Source of the DNA: Mycolicibacterium arabiense
Lineage (GTDB): Bacteria; Actinomycetota; Actinomycetes; Mycobacteriales; Mycobacteriaceae
Assembly (NCBI RefSeq): GCF_010731815.2
Contig: NZ_AP022593.1
Span: forward strand, 3,968,001 to 4,032,000
DNA: 64,000 nucleotides
Direction: 5' to 3'
The notes below the pieces were generated by a model that was given only the letters and a program-made list of their open reading frames with translations, searched no databases and had not been told where the DNA came from. The position numbers and the translations under genes are program-made. Positions 36,104-45,219 of the stretch are shown here, piece after piece (the first letter of the stretch is position 1; each line of letters begins with the position of its first letter).

Positions 36104-37105
36104 CTAGGGCACCCGCACCGCGCGCAGCACCGCGTCGACGACGAGGTCCGGCGTGATGCGTTGGCTCACGGCCTCGAAGCCCAGGATCAGCCGGTGCCGC
36201 AGCACGCGGTGGGCCAGCGCGGCGATGTCCTCGGGCATGACGTGACCGCGGCCGCGCAGCAGCGCCAGCGCGCGGGCGCTGCGGCAGAAGGCGATCGTCG
36301 CGCGGGGGCTGGCGCCGTACTCGATGAGGCGGGCCATCTCGCCGGGCAGGAACTCCTCGGGTACGCGAGTCACCTCGACGAGCCGGCTGGCGTACTGGAT
36401 GAGGGCGCGGTCCATGTGCACCGACCCCGCGACGCGCTGCGCGTGCCGGATGGCGTCGAGTTCGACCGCGGGCGGGGTACGGTGGGCGCGTTCGTAGAGC
36501 CCGGCGTCCATCCGGGAGATCACCTCGACCTCCTCGTCGGCAGACGGGTAGCGGACCAGTTCCTTGAGCATGAAGCGGTCGGTCTGTGCCTCGGACAGCG
36601 GATAGGTGCCCTCCTGGTCGACCGGGTTCTGCGTGGCCATGACGAGGAACGGGTCGGGCAGCGGGTACTCGACGCCCGCGATCGTGGTCTGGCGTTCCTC
36701 CATCGCCTCGAGCATCGCGCTCTGGGTCTTGGCGCTCGAGCGGTTGATCTCGTCGAGCAGCACGACGTTCGCGTGCACCGGGCCGAGTTGGGTGACGAAG
36801 GCGTTGTTGGCCGCCTCGTAGATCTGGGTGCCGACGATGTCGCTCGGCAGCAGGTCGGGCGTGCACTGGATGCGCCGGAACTCGCCGCGGATGGACTCGG
36901 CGACCACGCGTGCGGCGGTGGTCTTGGCCAGGCCGGGCACGCTCTCGATCAGCAGGTGACCGCCCGCCAATAAGGCGACGAGCATCGACTCACGCAGGTG
37001 GAGTTGGCCCACCACCTTCGCGGAGAACGCGGCGGCGACGGCATCCACCGTGCGCAACGCCGCGTCCAGGTCGGTTCGCTCGAGCTGTGTGCGTGCTGCG
37101 GTCAT
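36104..37105 (-). CDS. MoxR-family AAA+ ATPase (first cluster)
   Basis: A 333-residue AAA+ ATPase heading a six-gene operon. Walker A is ESVPGLAKTTAARV (about 54-67), Walker B is VVLLDEINR (about 117-125), sensor 1 is VMATQNP and arginine-finger-type EAQTDRFMLKEL follows; a C-terminal lid ends the protein. The GxxxxAKT form of the P-loop is normal for MoxR. MoxR ATPases act as chaperones in maturation of VWA-containing complexes and envelope stress. Position first in the operon, ahead of DUF58 and VWA genes, fits this. Confidence 0.88.
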   Translation of the reverse strand: MTAARTQLERTDLDAALRTVDAVAAAFSAKVVGQLHLRESMLVALLAGGHLLIESVPGLAKTTAARVVAESIRGEFRRIQCTPDLLPSDIVGTQIYEAANNAFVTQLGPVHANVVLLDEINRSSAKTQSAMLEAMEERQTTIAGVEYPLPDPFLVMATQNPVDQEGTYPLSEAQTDRFMLKELVRYPSADEEVEVISRMDAGLYERAHRTPPAVELDAIRHAQRVAGSVHMDRALIQYASRLVEVTRVPEEFLPGEMARLIEYGASPRATIAFCRSARALALLRGRGHVMPEDIAALAHRVLRHRLILGFEAVSQRITPDLVVDAVLRAVRVP

Positions 37106-37160
37106 GAATCCTTCCGAAGGTGGCTTGCCCGACGCCCGTGTTTACCCGACCAGGCTAGTT

Positions 37161-37652
37161 TCATGCCCGCGCGTCCAGCGGAACCCGCCGTTCACGGTCG
37201 GATTCCGGCCACACGTACGGCAGATCGTCGGCTACGTCACCGAACAGCGGGCGGTAGAACTCCGGGTCCTTGCGCACCAGCGCGGACTGGTGGCTGAGGT
37301 GGAAGTCGGCGTTGCCGAGCCACGGCGGCAGGTCGCCCGATTCGGCCAGTCTGCGCTGGTCACGGACCTCGTCGATGCCCGTGGCGGCGTGCAGGTCGGC
37401 CAGCAGCGTCGCCGCCGTGGTGTCCGCGTGGCCGAGCCGCACCCACGCCTCGCTGGTCACCAGCCCGTAGCGGACCAGCGCCTCCTCGTAGCCCGCCCAC
37501 ATCGCCGCGGCAGGGTGGCGACGCCAGCCGTAGCCCGGCACCACGAGCCCCCGCAGGACCTGCACGGTCTCGGCGCGCTGTTTGCCGAGCCGCTTGCGAT
37601 CGAGGTGGGCGGCCGATTCGCTGAAGTCCGGGTACGGGAGGAACGTCTGCAT
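37161..37652 (-). CDS. MSMEG_6728-type protein, pyrimidine-dimer glycosylase-related
   Basis: A 163-residue protein beginning MQTFLPYPDFSESAAHLDRKRLGKQR, the hallmark of the MSMEG_6728 family, which is distantly related to T4 endonuclease V (pyrimidine dimer DNA glycosylase). HLSHQSALVRKDPEFYRPLF near the C-terminus is also conserved in the group. DNA repair activity is inferred from the distant relationship, not shown. The ATG at 37652 is chosen; an upstream in-frame ATG at 37694 would overlap the start codon of the divergent gene. Confidence 0.72.
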   Translation of the reverse strand: MQTFLPYPDFSESAAHLDRKRLGKQRAETVQVLRGLVVPGYGWRRHPAAAMWAGYEEALVRYGLVTSEAWVRLGHADTTAATLLADLHAATGIDEVRDQRRLAESGDLPPWLGNADFHLSHQSALVRKDPEFYRPLFGDVADDLPYVWPESDRERRVPLDARA

Positions 37653-37692
37653 CCGGGTCGGATACCCGATCGACGGTAGGTTCTCCACTGTC

Positions 37693-38379
37693 ATGTTGGC
37701 TCTCCTCCTTCCGCTGGTCGGGTTCGCGTTCCTCGACTCGCTCAACGTCCTCAACCTGGGCGTGACGACCGCGGTGGTGTACGACAGCCGCCTCAGCCGC
37801 AGGTCACCGCTGCCCGCGGGGGTGAGCTTCATCGTCGGCGTGCTGACGGCGACCACGGTGTTCGGCGTGCTCACCGTGGTGGGCCTGAACCTGCTGACCG
37901 ACCGCGTTGGCTTCGAGGTGACGCCCACGGTCCGGTACTGGGGCCAGCTGGCCGTCGGGCTGGTGCTCATCGCCCTCGCTGCCGCATCCGGGCAGGCCCG
38001 CGGTGTGGCGCCACCGGACCGGGTGGTTCAGGCCGCACGGCGCAATCCCTGGCTGTTCGCGATCGTGGGGCTGGCGGTGGGGTTCGGTCAGTCCGCCACG
38101 TCGGTGCCGTACCTGAGCGCGCTGGCGCTGATCTCGGCGCACGACCCGATGCCGTTCGCGTGGCCGGTGCTGGTGCTCGGCTACTGCGCCATCGCATTGT
38201 CGTTCTCGGTGTTCGTCCTGTGCCTGTCGACGGTGCGGACCATGCGGGCCCGACGGGTCCAGCGACACCTCGTCCGGGCGATCACCCGGTACGGCCCGCC
38301 CGTCATCCGTGGCCTGTTCCTCGTCGTCGGGGTGGTCCTCGTGGTGGGTGCGCTGCTGAACTACCGGGCGCTGTTCTAG
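37693..38379 (+). CDS. GAP family transporter (Sap/LysE-like superfamily)
   Basis: A 228-residue membrane protein with six predicted helices: LALLLPLVGFAFLDSLNVLN starts the first repeat and AIVGLAVGFGQSATSVPYLS the second, an internally duplicated LysE-type arrangement as in GAP proteins, which in mycobacteria include transporters linked to glycopeptidolipid export. No GPL synthesis genes are nearby, so the substrate is open. The start codon stands 41 bases from the start of the divergent DNA-repair-like gene. Confidence 0.75.
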   Translation: MLALLLPLVGFAFLDSLNVLNLGVTTAVVYDSRLSRRSPLPAGVSFIVGVLTATTVFGVLTVVGLNLLTDRVGFEVTPTVRYWGQLAVGLVLIALAAASGQARGVAPPDRVVQAARRNPWLFAIVGLAVGFGQSATSVPYLSALALISAHDPMPFAWPVLVLGYCAIALSFSVFVLCLSTVRTMRARRVQRHLVRAITRYGPPVIRGLFLVVGVVLVVGALLNYRALF

Positions 38380-38387
38380 CGCTGCCC

Positions 38388-39305
38388 TCACACCAGGGCG
38401 ACGGCCCGGGTCGGCGAGTCGCGCAGGCGCTCGGCATCGCGGCCGGGCGGCACTCCGAACAGCCTGCGGTATTCGCGATTGAACTGTGACGGGCTGTCGT
38501 AGCCGACGGCGTGACCGATGCCCGCGACGTCACCGGGGCGGGCGAGCAGCAGCGACCGGGCATGTTGGAGCCGGATGCACTTCTGGAACTGCAGCGGCGT
38601 CATGGCGGTCACCCCGCGGAAGTGGCGGTGGTACGCCGACGAACTCATGCCGGCCATGCTCGCCAGGTCGTCGATGCGCAGCGGCTGGGCGTAGTTGTCA
38701 CGCAGCCAGCTGATGGTCCGGCTGACGTGCGCGAGATTGCCGTCCGCCGAACCGATCTGACGCAGCGTCGGGCCCAGCGGACCGGTCAGCACACGCCACA
38801 GGATCTCCCGCTCGATCAGGGGGGCCAGGACTGCGGCATCGTCGGGCCGTTCGAGGAGGCGGAGCATGCGGGCGACGGCGTCGAGCAGGTCGACGTCGGC
38901 GTCACCGGTGGTGATGGCGGACTCGGGATCGTCGGTGCGCCTACGCCGTTCGCCCGGCGCGCGAAGCATCAGCGCGGCGATCTCGGCGGGCCGAAGTGCC
39001 AGGCCGAAGCCGAGTGACGGCGATGTCGCGCTGGTGTCGACGTAGTGGCCCGTGACGGGCACCGTGGCCGCGACCAGTAGACATTGGCCCGCCCGGTACT
39101 CGTAGGCCCGGTCGCCCAGCAGGAGACGCTTGCCGCCCTGGGCCATGACGACCAGCAGGGGCTCGGTGAGCGTGTAGTCGGGGGTGGAACCGTCGGTCGT
39201 CACCTTCGACAGCAGCACGCCGTCGATGGAGGTGGTCATGTCGGGGCGGGCGTGGCGCGCGATGCGATCGCCGATCTCGGCGAGCAGTGCGGCGCGTGTG
39301 TGCAC
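38388..39305 (-). CDS. AraC-family transcriptional regulator
   Basis: A 305-residue regulator with an N-terminal AraC_N-type domain (about 10-165) that would bind a small ligand, and a C-terminal double HTH (about 195-300) with RIDDLASMAGMSSSAYHRHFR and GDVAGIGHAVGYDSPSQFNREY. The GTG at 39305 is preferred, as the upstream open frame runs into the divergent promoter region. It faces an aldo/keto reductase gene across 119 bases, a classic regulator-target pair; the target assignment is inference. Confidence 0.82.
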   Translation of the reverse strand: MHTRAALLAEIGDRIARHARPDMTTSIDGVLLSKVTTDGSTPDYTLTEPLLVVMAQGGKRLLLGDRAYEYRAGQCLLVAATVPVTGHYVDTSATSPSLGFGLALRPAEIAALMLRAPGERRRRTDDPESAITTGDADVDLLDAVARMLRLLERPDDAAVLAPLIEREILWRVLTGPLGPTLRQIGSADGNLAHVSRTISWLRDNYAQPLRIDDLASMAGMSSSAYHRHFRGVTAMTPLQFQKCIRLQHARSLLLARPGDVAGIGHAVGYDSPSQFNREYRRLFGVPPGRDAERLRDSPTRAVALV

Positions 39306-39424
39306 TGCCCGATCGTCTCGTATTCGACAGGATCGTGCAAGAGCCTGCAGCGATCGATCTACCGCGACCGCTCGTACGCGCATTGAATGGAGCCATCCAA
39401 AACGCAACGCTAGGAGATGGATTC

Positions 39425-40507
39425 ATGTCGCTCGATCACTACATCACCCTCGGCCGGTCCGGACTGCGGGTCAGCCCGTTCGCGCTCGGCGCGATGACGT
39501 TCGGCAACGACCCGGGCGGCGCGGGGACCTCCGTCGAGGAGTCCGAACGCATCCTCGAGACGTACCTCGACCTCGGCGGAAACTTCGTCGACACCGCGAA
39601 CTTCTACACCAACGGCCACTCCGAGAAGATCCTCGGCGATTGGTTCGCAGCCCGGCCCGGTAGGCGCGACCACGTGGTGCTGGCGTCGAAGTCCTTCACC
39701 AACATGCACCCCGGCGACCCGAACGGCGGCGGTGCGGGACGGTCGTCGATCCGCGCCCAGCTCCGCGAGACGCTGCGCCGGCTGAACACCGACTACCTCG
39801 ACGTGTACTGGATGCACAACTGGGACCGGCACACGCCGATCGAGGAGACGATGTCGACGCTGGACGACCTCGTCCGGGCGGGCACCATCCGCTACGTCGG
39901 GTCCTCGAACACCCCGGCGTGGGTCACCGCGCAGGCGCAGACCACCGCACTGCTGAAGGGGTGGGCGCCACTGATCGCCCTGCAGGTCGAGTACTCACTG
40001 CTCGCCCGCACCGTCGAGGGCGAACTGGCACCGCTTGCGCTGGACACCGGCATGGCACTGGTCCCGTGGAGTCCGCTGAAGAACGGCTTCCTGTCGGGCA
40101 AGTACCGGCGCGGGGCGGCGGTCACCGACTCCGCCCGCGTCGAGTTCGTGGGCGGGCCGTCCGACGACGAGTTCCGGGTCATCGAGGCGGTCGCCGACGT
40201 GGCAGCCGAGGCCGGCGTCTCCTCGGCCGCCGTCTCGCTGGCCTGGCTGCGGGCGCGACCGGGCACCGTGGTGCCGATCATCGGGGCGCGGCGCCTCGAG
40301 CACCTCACCGCCAACCTCGCCGGGCTGGAGGTGACGCTCACCGACGCCCAGATCGCCAGGTTGGACGACGCGTCGGCCCCCGCGCTGAGCTACCCCGCAG
40401 CGCTCAACGGGGACATGGCCACGATGCTGCAGTTCGCGGGCGCCACGGTCGACGGACGACCATCTGCGGTCTACCCGCCGCTGCTGGCCAGTGACGTCAG
40501 GTACTAG
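39425..40507 (+). CDS. Aldo/keto reductase
   Basis: NADPH-dependent (beta/alpha)8-barrel reductase of 360 residues. The catalytic tetrad can be placed: Asp in VDTANFYTNG with Tyr five residues on, Lys in VLASKSF and His in YWMHNW. LVPWSPLKNGFLSGKY and the C-terminal PIIGARRLEHLTANLAGLEV bind NADP(H) as in the family. GGAG stands nine bases ahead of the ATG. Probably induced via the divergent AraC regulator. The substrate, an aldehyde or ketone, is unknown. Confidence 0.87.
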   Translation: MSLDHYITLGRSGLRVSPFALGAMTFGNDPGGAGTSVEESERILETYLDLGGNFVDTANFYTNGHSEKILGDWFAARPGRRDHVVLASKSFTNMHPGDPNGGGAGRSSIRAQLRETLRRLNTDYLDVYWMHNWDRHTPIEETMSTLDDLVRAGTIRYVGSSNTPAWVTAQAQTTALLKGWAPLIALQVEYSLLARTVEGELAPLALDTGMALVPWSPLKNGFLSGKYRRGAAVTDSARVEFVGGPSDDEFRVIEAVADVAAEAGVSSAAVSLAWLRARPGTVVPIIGARRLEHLTANLAGLEVTLTDAQIARLDDASAPALSYPAALNGDMATMLQFAGATVDGRPSAVYPPLLASDVRY

Positions 40508-40513
40508 CTAGTG

Positions 40514-41725
40514 CTAGGCGCTCTTCCCATCGGCTACTCGCGGCGGACGGTCCGCGGTCGCGACGTCGAGTACCAGCTCGGCGACGCGATTGCGGTGCTG
40601 TTCGGGACTGCCCAGCAGTGCGGCGTCGGTGGTCGCGCGCTTGTAGTACAGGTGCGCCTGGTGCTCCCAGGTGAACCCGATGCCGCCGTGCACCTGGATG
40701 GTGTCGGTCGCGACGCGGGCGAAGGCCGCCGAGCACACCGCCTGGGCGATGCTCGCCTCAAGCGCCGGGTCGCCTGCGCCGTCGGCCAGCGCCCACACCG
40801 CGTGGTACGCGGCCGACTGGGCGTGCTCCACCTCGACGAGCAGGTCGGCCAGCTTGTGCTTCACGGCCTGGAACGACCCGATGGGCCTGCCGAACTGCAG
40901 CCGGGTCTTGGCGTACTCGACGGACAGGTCCAGCAGATGCCGTGCGGCGCCGACCTGTTCGACGGCCAGCAGCGCCGACCCCACCTGGAGGGCATGGTCG
41001 ATCACGCGGACCGCATCGTCCGGGCCCGCCACCAGCTTCGCCGGGGCATCGGTGAACTCGACGTCGGCCTGCGGCCGGGTCAGGTCGAGGGTGGCCAGCG
41101 AAACCCGTTGCACGCCGGCTGAATTCGTGTCGACGGCGAACAGGGCGACGCCGTCCGGGCCCGTCGCGGCGACCAGCAGGTCGTCCGCCGACGGGGCGTC
41201 GACGACACGCGGCACCGTTCCGGTCAGCGTCCAGTCCTCGCCTGCCGCCGACGCGGTGACGGTGACCGCGGCCGGATCGAACGCGCCGGCCCGGTCGCCA
41301 ACGACGAAGGCCGCCGTGCGCGTGCCCTCGATCAACTCGGCAAGCAGAGCGTCGCGGACCGGACCGCCCGACGCGGCGACCAGTGCCGGGATGGCCAGGT
41401 ACACCGTGCCGAACAGCGGCCCGCATGCCAGTGCGGCGCCGAGCCGCTCGACGGCCACGGCCTGATCCATCAGCGAACCGCCAACGCCCCCATCGGCTTC
41501 GGGGACGGACAGGCCGAGCACGCCCAGCTCGCCGCCGAGCCGCGCCCACGCCTTGCGGTCAAACGGCGGGTCTGACTCCATGAGCCGGCGCACGGCCGCC
41601 TCGTCGAAGTGTTCGGCGCAGAACCGGCTCACCGCCTCGCGCAGTTGGGCCTGCTCGTCGGTGAAGATGAATGCGTTGGCGGAATCAGCCGGGCTGCTGG
41701 GCTGATCCGCAAGCTTCTCAGCCAC
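40514..41725 (-). CDS. Acyl-CoA dehydrogenase (FadE), second gene of a pair
   Basis: A 403-residue acyl-CoA dehydrogenase with N-terminal helical, middle beta and C-terminal helical domains (FTDEQAQLREAVSRFCAEHF; TRLQFGRPIGSFQAVKHKLAD; TIQVHGGIGFTWEHQAHLYYKRA). The catalytic Glu usually located in an EG(G)T motif is not seen, which suits the non-catalytic partner of a heteromeric alpha2beta2 dehydrogenase as in mycobacterial steroid degradation. The GTG at 41725 lies inside the end of the upstream gene, with AAGGAG seven bases before it, so it is translationally coupled. FAD-dependent oxidation of an acyl-CoA is predicted; the substrate is unknown. Confidence 0.83.
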   Translation of the reverse strand: MAEKLADQPSSPADSANAFIFTDEQAQLREAVSRFCAEHFDEAAVRRLMESDPPFDRKAWARLGGELGVLGLSVPEADGGVGGSLMDQAVAVERLGAALACGPLFGTVYLAIPALVAASGGPVRDALLAELIEGTRTAAFVVGDRAGAFDPAAVTVTASAAGEDWTLTGTVPRVVDAPSADDLLVAATGPDGVALFAVDTNSAGVQRVSLATLDLTRPQADVEFTDAPAKLVAGPDDAVRVIDHALQVGSALLAVEQVGAARHLLDLSVEYAKTRLQFGRPIGSFQAVKHKLADLLVEVEHAQSAAYHAVWALADGAGDPALEASIAQAVCSAAFARVATDTIQVHGGIGFTWEHQAHLYYKRATTDAALLGSPEQHRNRVAELVLDVATADRPPRVADGKSA

Positions 41726-42914
41726 GGGGAATCTCCTTCCAGGGCATGCCGGCATCGGCACGCAGATCGCCTGGCAGGCCGAGGATGCGCTCGCCGAGGA
41801 TGTTTCGCATGACTTCCGAGGTGCCACCCTCGATGGTGTTGGCCCGGCTGCGCAGGAACCGCTGCTGAATCGGTCCGCGCCAATCGGATTCGTTCTCCGG
41901 ATCCCTACCCGAGCTATAGCCGTGGTAGAGCGTGCCCTCGGGTCCGAGCAGGTCCATGCAGAATTGATAGATCAGCTGGTTCAGCTCGGCGCCCACCATC
42001 TTGCCGATCGAGCCCTCCGGCCCGGGTCCGCCCATCGTGGCCGCTGCCCGCGACCGCTCCGAGGTGAGCCGCTGCGCCTCGGACCGCAGCCACAGCTGGG
42101 TCAGCCGGTCGCGCAGTACCGGGGTGTGCAGATCGGGCCGCGCTGCCCACAGCGAGACGGCCTCGGAAATGGTGCCCGCGCCGCGCCTGCTACCGCTGCC
42201 GCCGAGTGCGCTGCGCTCGTTCATCAGCGTCGTCATCGCGACGTTCCACCCGTTGCCGACCGCACCGAGCCGGTGGGCGTCGGGGATGCGGGCGTCGGAG
42301 AAGTACACCTCGTTGAACTCGGCCTGGCCGGTGAGCTGCCGCAGCGGGCGCGTCTCCACGCCGGGGCCGTGCATGTCGACGACGAAGTACGTGAGGCCCT
42401 TGTGCTTGGCCACGTTCGGGTCGGTGCGGGCGAGCAGCAGACCCCACCGGGCGCGGTGGGCGAGGCTGGTCCACACCTTCTGCCCGTTGACGACCCATTC
42501 GTCGCCGTCGGGCACCGCGGACGTCGCGAGCCCGGCCAGGTCGGAACCGGCGCCCGGCTCCGAGAACAGCTGACACCAGATGTGCTCGGTGCTGGCCAGC
42601 GGGCGCAGCCACGACTTCTTGAGGTCGTCGTCCTGGGCGTGCTCGCGAATCGTCGGTGCCGCCATGCCGTAGCCCATCGGGTTCAGGCCAAGGGGGACCG
42701 GGCCGCCTGCGCCCTGCAGGATGCCGTCGGCGACGGCCTGCAGGCGCCGCGAGACGCCGAGGCCGCCGAAGCCCTCGGGGAAGTGGACCCAGGAGAGGCC
42801 GGCGTCGTAGCAGGCGGCGAGGTACTCGGGAATCGGAACGGACTTCGGGTCGTGTTCGGCGACCACCCGGTGGGCGAGGTCGGCGACCCGGTCGACATCA
42901 GCGTCGTTGCTCAT
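41718..42914 (-). CDS. Acyl-CoA dehydrogenase (FadE), first gene of a pair
   Basis: A 398-residue acyl-CoA dehydrogenase. IWCQLFSEPGAGSDLAGL is the FAD/substrate-binding segment, VNGQKVWTSLAHRARWGLLLART the middle domain, and ANTIEGGTSEVMRNIL carries the probable catalytic Glu. It overlaps the second FadE gene by 8 bases, so the two likely form a heterotetramer. The ATG at 42914 is used, 24 bases in from an alternative. A short-chain dehydrogenase is divergent upstream; together they suggest side-chain or ring degradation of a lipid or sterol, as inference. Confidence 0.86.
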   Translation of the reverse strand: MSNDADVDRVADLAHRVVAEHDPKSVPIPEYLAACYDAGLSWVHFPEGFGGLGVSRRLQAVADGILQGAGGPVPLGLNPMGYGMAAPTIREHAQDDDLKKSWLRPLASTEHIWCQLFSEPGAGSDLAGLATSAVPDGDEWVVNGQKVWTSLAHRARWGLLLARTDPNVAKHKGLTYFVVDMHGPGVETRPLRQLTGQAEFNEVYFSDARIPDAHRLGAVGNGWNVAMTTLMNERSALGGSGSRRGAGTISEAVSLWAARPDLHTPVLRDRLTQLWLRSEAQRLTSERSRAAATMGGPGPEGSIGKMVGAELNQLIYQFCMDLLGPEGTLYHGYSSGRDPENESDWRGPIQQRFLRSRANTIEGGTSEVMRNILGERILGLPGDLRADAGMPWKEIPRG

Positions 42915-43080
42915 CTGCCCACGATAGGAAGTCGACACCCGTCAAGAAAGAGCGGGGGGTCGATGCGGCCCAATTCGCTCGCCAGGTGGAACATCGCCCG
43001 GTCGACCACGCCGACTCGCGCAGGGGCTCGAGTGACGGATGTGACTACGACGTGCCACCGACTGCGCCTACGGTGAGCCC

Positions 43081-43887
43081 ATGGTGCTCACACGCGACGC
43101 CGCGTTCCTCGACGGGCGGGTCGCCGTCGTCACCGGTGGCGGATCCGGGATCGGGCGCGGCATCGCCGAGGGCTTCGCGGCCTACGGTGCGAAGGTCGCG
43201 ATCTGGGAACGCGATGGCGAGACCGCCGCCGCGGTCGCCCAAACGTGCGGCGGGCTGGCCTGCACGGTCGACGTTCGCGACGAAGCGATGGTGGACGAGG
43301 CGCTGGCCACCACGATCGAGACCCTGGGCGTACCAACGATTCTGGTCAACAACGCTGGCGGCGTCTTCGCGTCGGGCATCCTCGACACCTCGCCCAACGG
43401 GTGGGATGCACTGATCCGGTCGAACCTGACCCACGTGCTGCTGTGCACGCAGCGCGTCGCACGGACGATGGTCGCCGCCCAGCTCGGCGGCAGCATCGTC
43501 AACGTCACCTCCATCGAGGGATTCCGGGCCGCGCCGGGGTACGCCGCCTATTCGGCGGCCAAGGCGGGCGTCGTCAACTACACCCGCACCGCCGCACTGG
43601 AACTCGCGCCGCACGGCATCCGCGTCAACGGTTTGGCGCCCGACGTGACCGCCACCGAGGGGCTGGCGAACATGGCGCCGCCCGGGTGGGAGGCGCGCAC
43701 CAGCAACACCATCCCGATGGGCAGGGTCGGGCACGTCGACGAGATGGCAGGCGCGGCAGTGTTCCTCGCATCCGACCTCAGTTCCTACGTGACGGGCCAG
43801 ACGCTGCACGTCGACGGCGGCACCGCTGCGGCGGGCGGCTGGTACCACCACCCCGACGACGGCCGGTACGTCCTCGGCCCGAGCTAG
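43081..43887 (+). CDS. Short-chain dehydrogenase/reductase (SDR)
   Basis: A 268-residue classical SDR: cofactor motif TGGGSGIGRGIAEG, NNAG, catalytic Ser in VNVTSIEG and YxxxK in YAAYSAAKAG, then the C-terminal GQTLHVDGGTAAAGGW. NAD(H) or NADP(H) preference cannot be judged safely. It is divergent from the acyl-CoA dehydrogenase pair and overlaps the end of the serine hydrolase by 4 bases, tail to tail. Its substrate is probably a hydroxyacyl or sterol intermediate, on context only. Confidence 0.87.
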   Translation: MVLTRDAAFLDGRVAVVTGGGSGIGRGIAEGFAAYGAKVAIWERDGETAAAVAQTCGGLACTVDVRDEAMVDEALATTIETLGVPTILVNNAGGVFASGILDTSPNGWDALIRSNLTHVLLCTQRVARTMVAAQLGGSIVNVTSIEGFRAAPGYAAYSAAKAGVVNYTRTAALELAPHGIRVNGLAPDVTATEGLANMAPPGWEARTSNTIPMGRVGHVDEMAGAAVFLASDLSSYVTGQTLHVDGGTAAAGGWYHHPDDGRYVLGPS

Positions 43888-45131
43888 CGCCTGGGGATCT
43901 CGGCGGCGATCGCGTCGAGCAGCGCCGGGTACCGCTTGGCCTCGCGGTGGCCACCCGGCTTGCCGCTGCTGATGATGCCCGCCGAGAGCCGGCGCGACGG
44001 GTCGGAATACACGGCGACGTTCACCAGCCCGGTGTGTCCGAACGCGTCCGGGGCGTCCCTGCCGAACGGGCCGAACCGCTTTGACCCCAACATGAATCCC
44101 GTACCCCAGCGCAGCGGGACCATGCCCGTCGCGACGTCGGGCCGCAACCGGCGGGCCTGTCGGGTCGCCGCGCGCAACGTCTCGGGCGACATCACCCGGA
44201 CGCCGTCGAGTTCGCCTCCGCGGGTCCAGATCTCGGCGAACCGGGACAGCTCGTCGGCCGTCGACACCGTGTTCGACGACGGCAGCACGCCGGTCAGGTA
44301 CCGCTCGGTGTTGGTGAACGGGATGAGCTGGTGGGTCGTCCCGCCGATCGCGGTCTTGAATGCCTTGGCCATCGGCGGCGGCAGCGGCTTGCCCGTGGCA
44401 TGGCTGGGCGCAACGAGCGGGACGTCCTTCGGCGCGACGCCGTAGTTGGTCCAGCGTAAGCCCAGCGGGTCCAGGATCTCGGTGGCGAGGATCTCGCGGA
44501 TGTTGCGACCGGTTGCGGCCGAGACGATCTCGCGCACCAGCGGCCCCCACGTCAGCGCGTGGTAGACGTGCACCAGACCCGGCTTGTAGATCGGCTTGAG
44601 TTTGCCGAGCATCTCCCGGGCGTATTCGCTGTCGTCCATGCGCTTCACGTCGGGCTTCGGCCCGGTCGCGAACGGGACGCCCGCGCTGTGCGTCATCACG
44701 TGCCGGATCGTGGTGCGGTCCTTGCCGTGGCTGGTGTAGCTGGGCAGGTACTCGCAGACCCGGTCGTCGAGGGAGAACGCGCCGCGCTCGACCAGCATGT
44801 GGACGACCGTGCTCGTCATCGCCTTGGCGGCCGAGTACGCGCAGAACGGCGTGTCGGTGCTGACCGCGATCCGTTCGGCGTCGGGCGGGTCGGCCGGCCC
44901 GTTGCCCCAGCCGTGCCCGATCGCGCGGTTGAGCACCACCTCGCCGTCGACGCGCAGGCACACCTGGATCGCGGGATGCATGCCTGCGCGGTACCAGTGC
45001 CGGGTCTTCTCCCAGATGCGGTCGGCCGCGCCGGCGGGCAGCACGGCGTCGTCCTCCGTGCCGACCGCGGTGACGGCATCGAGGTCGGCGGGAACGCGGA
45101 TACGGCCCTCGGTCGCCGTCTGGTCGGTCAC
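43884..45131 (-). CDS. Serine hydrolase, class C beta-lactamase/esterase family
   Basis: A 415-residue beta-lactamase-fold hydrolase without a signal peptide, so probably a cytoplasmic esterase of the LipD/LipE/EstB type rather than an antibiotic-resistance enzyme. The nucleophile motif SxxK is SAAK in CAYSAAKAMTST, the Tyr motif lies in VYHALTWGPL and the third motif is GHTG near the C-terminus (FGHTGLVNVAVY). GTG start at 45131. Adjacent lipid-metabolism genes suit hydrolysis of an acyl ester. Confidence 0.82.
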   Translation of the reverse strand: MTDQTATEGRIRVPADLDAVTAVGTEDDAVLPAGAADRIWEKTRHWYRAGMHPAIQVCLRVDGEVVLNRAIGHGWGNGPADPPDAERIAVSTDTPFCAYSAAKAMTSTVVHMLVERGAFSLDDRVCEYLPSYTSHGKDRTTIRHVMTHSAGVPFATGPKPDVKRMDDSEYAREMLGKLKPIYKPGLVHVYHALTWGPLVREIVSAATGRNIREILATEILDPLGLRWTNYGVAPKDVPLVAPSHATGKPLPPPMAKAFKTAIGGTTHQLIPFTNTERYLTGVLPSSNTVSTADELSRFAEIWTRGGELDGVRVMSPETLRAATRQARRLRPDVATGMVPLRWGTGFMLGSKRFGPFGRDAPDAFGHTGLVNVAVYSDPSRRLSAGIISSGKPGGHREAKRYPALLDAIAAEIPRR

Positions 45132-45219
45132 GTCGACAGGTTACGGCCCGAGCCGAAACCCGCCCCGCGGTGGAACTAGAACGTGTTACAGTTCGGCCAC
45201 TTTCGAGCCGGAGGGGACC

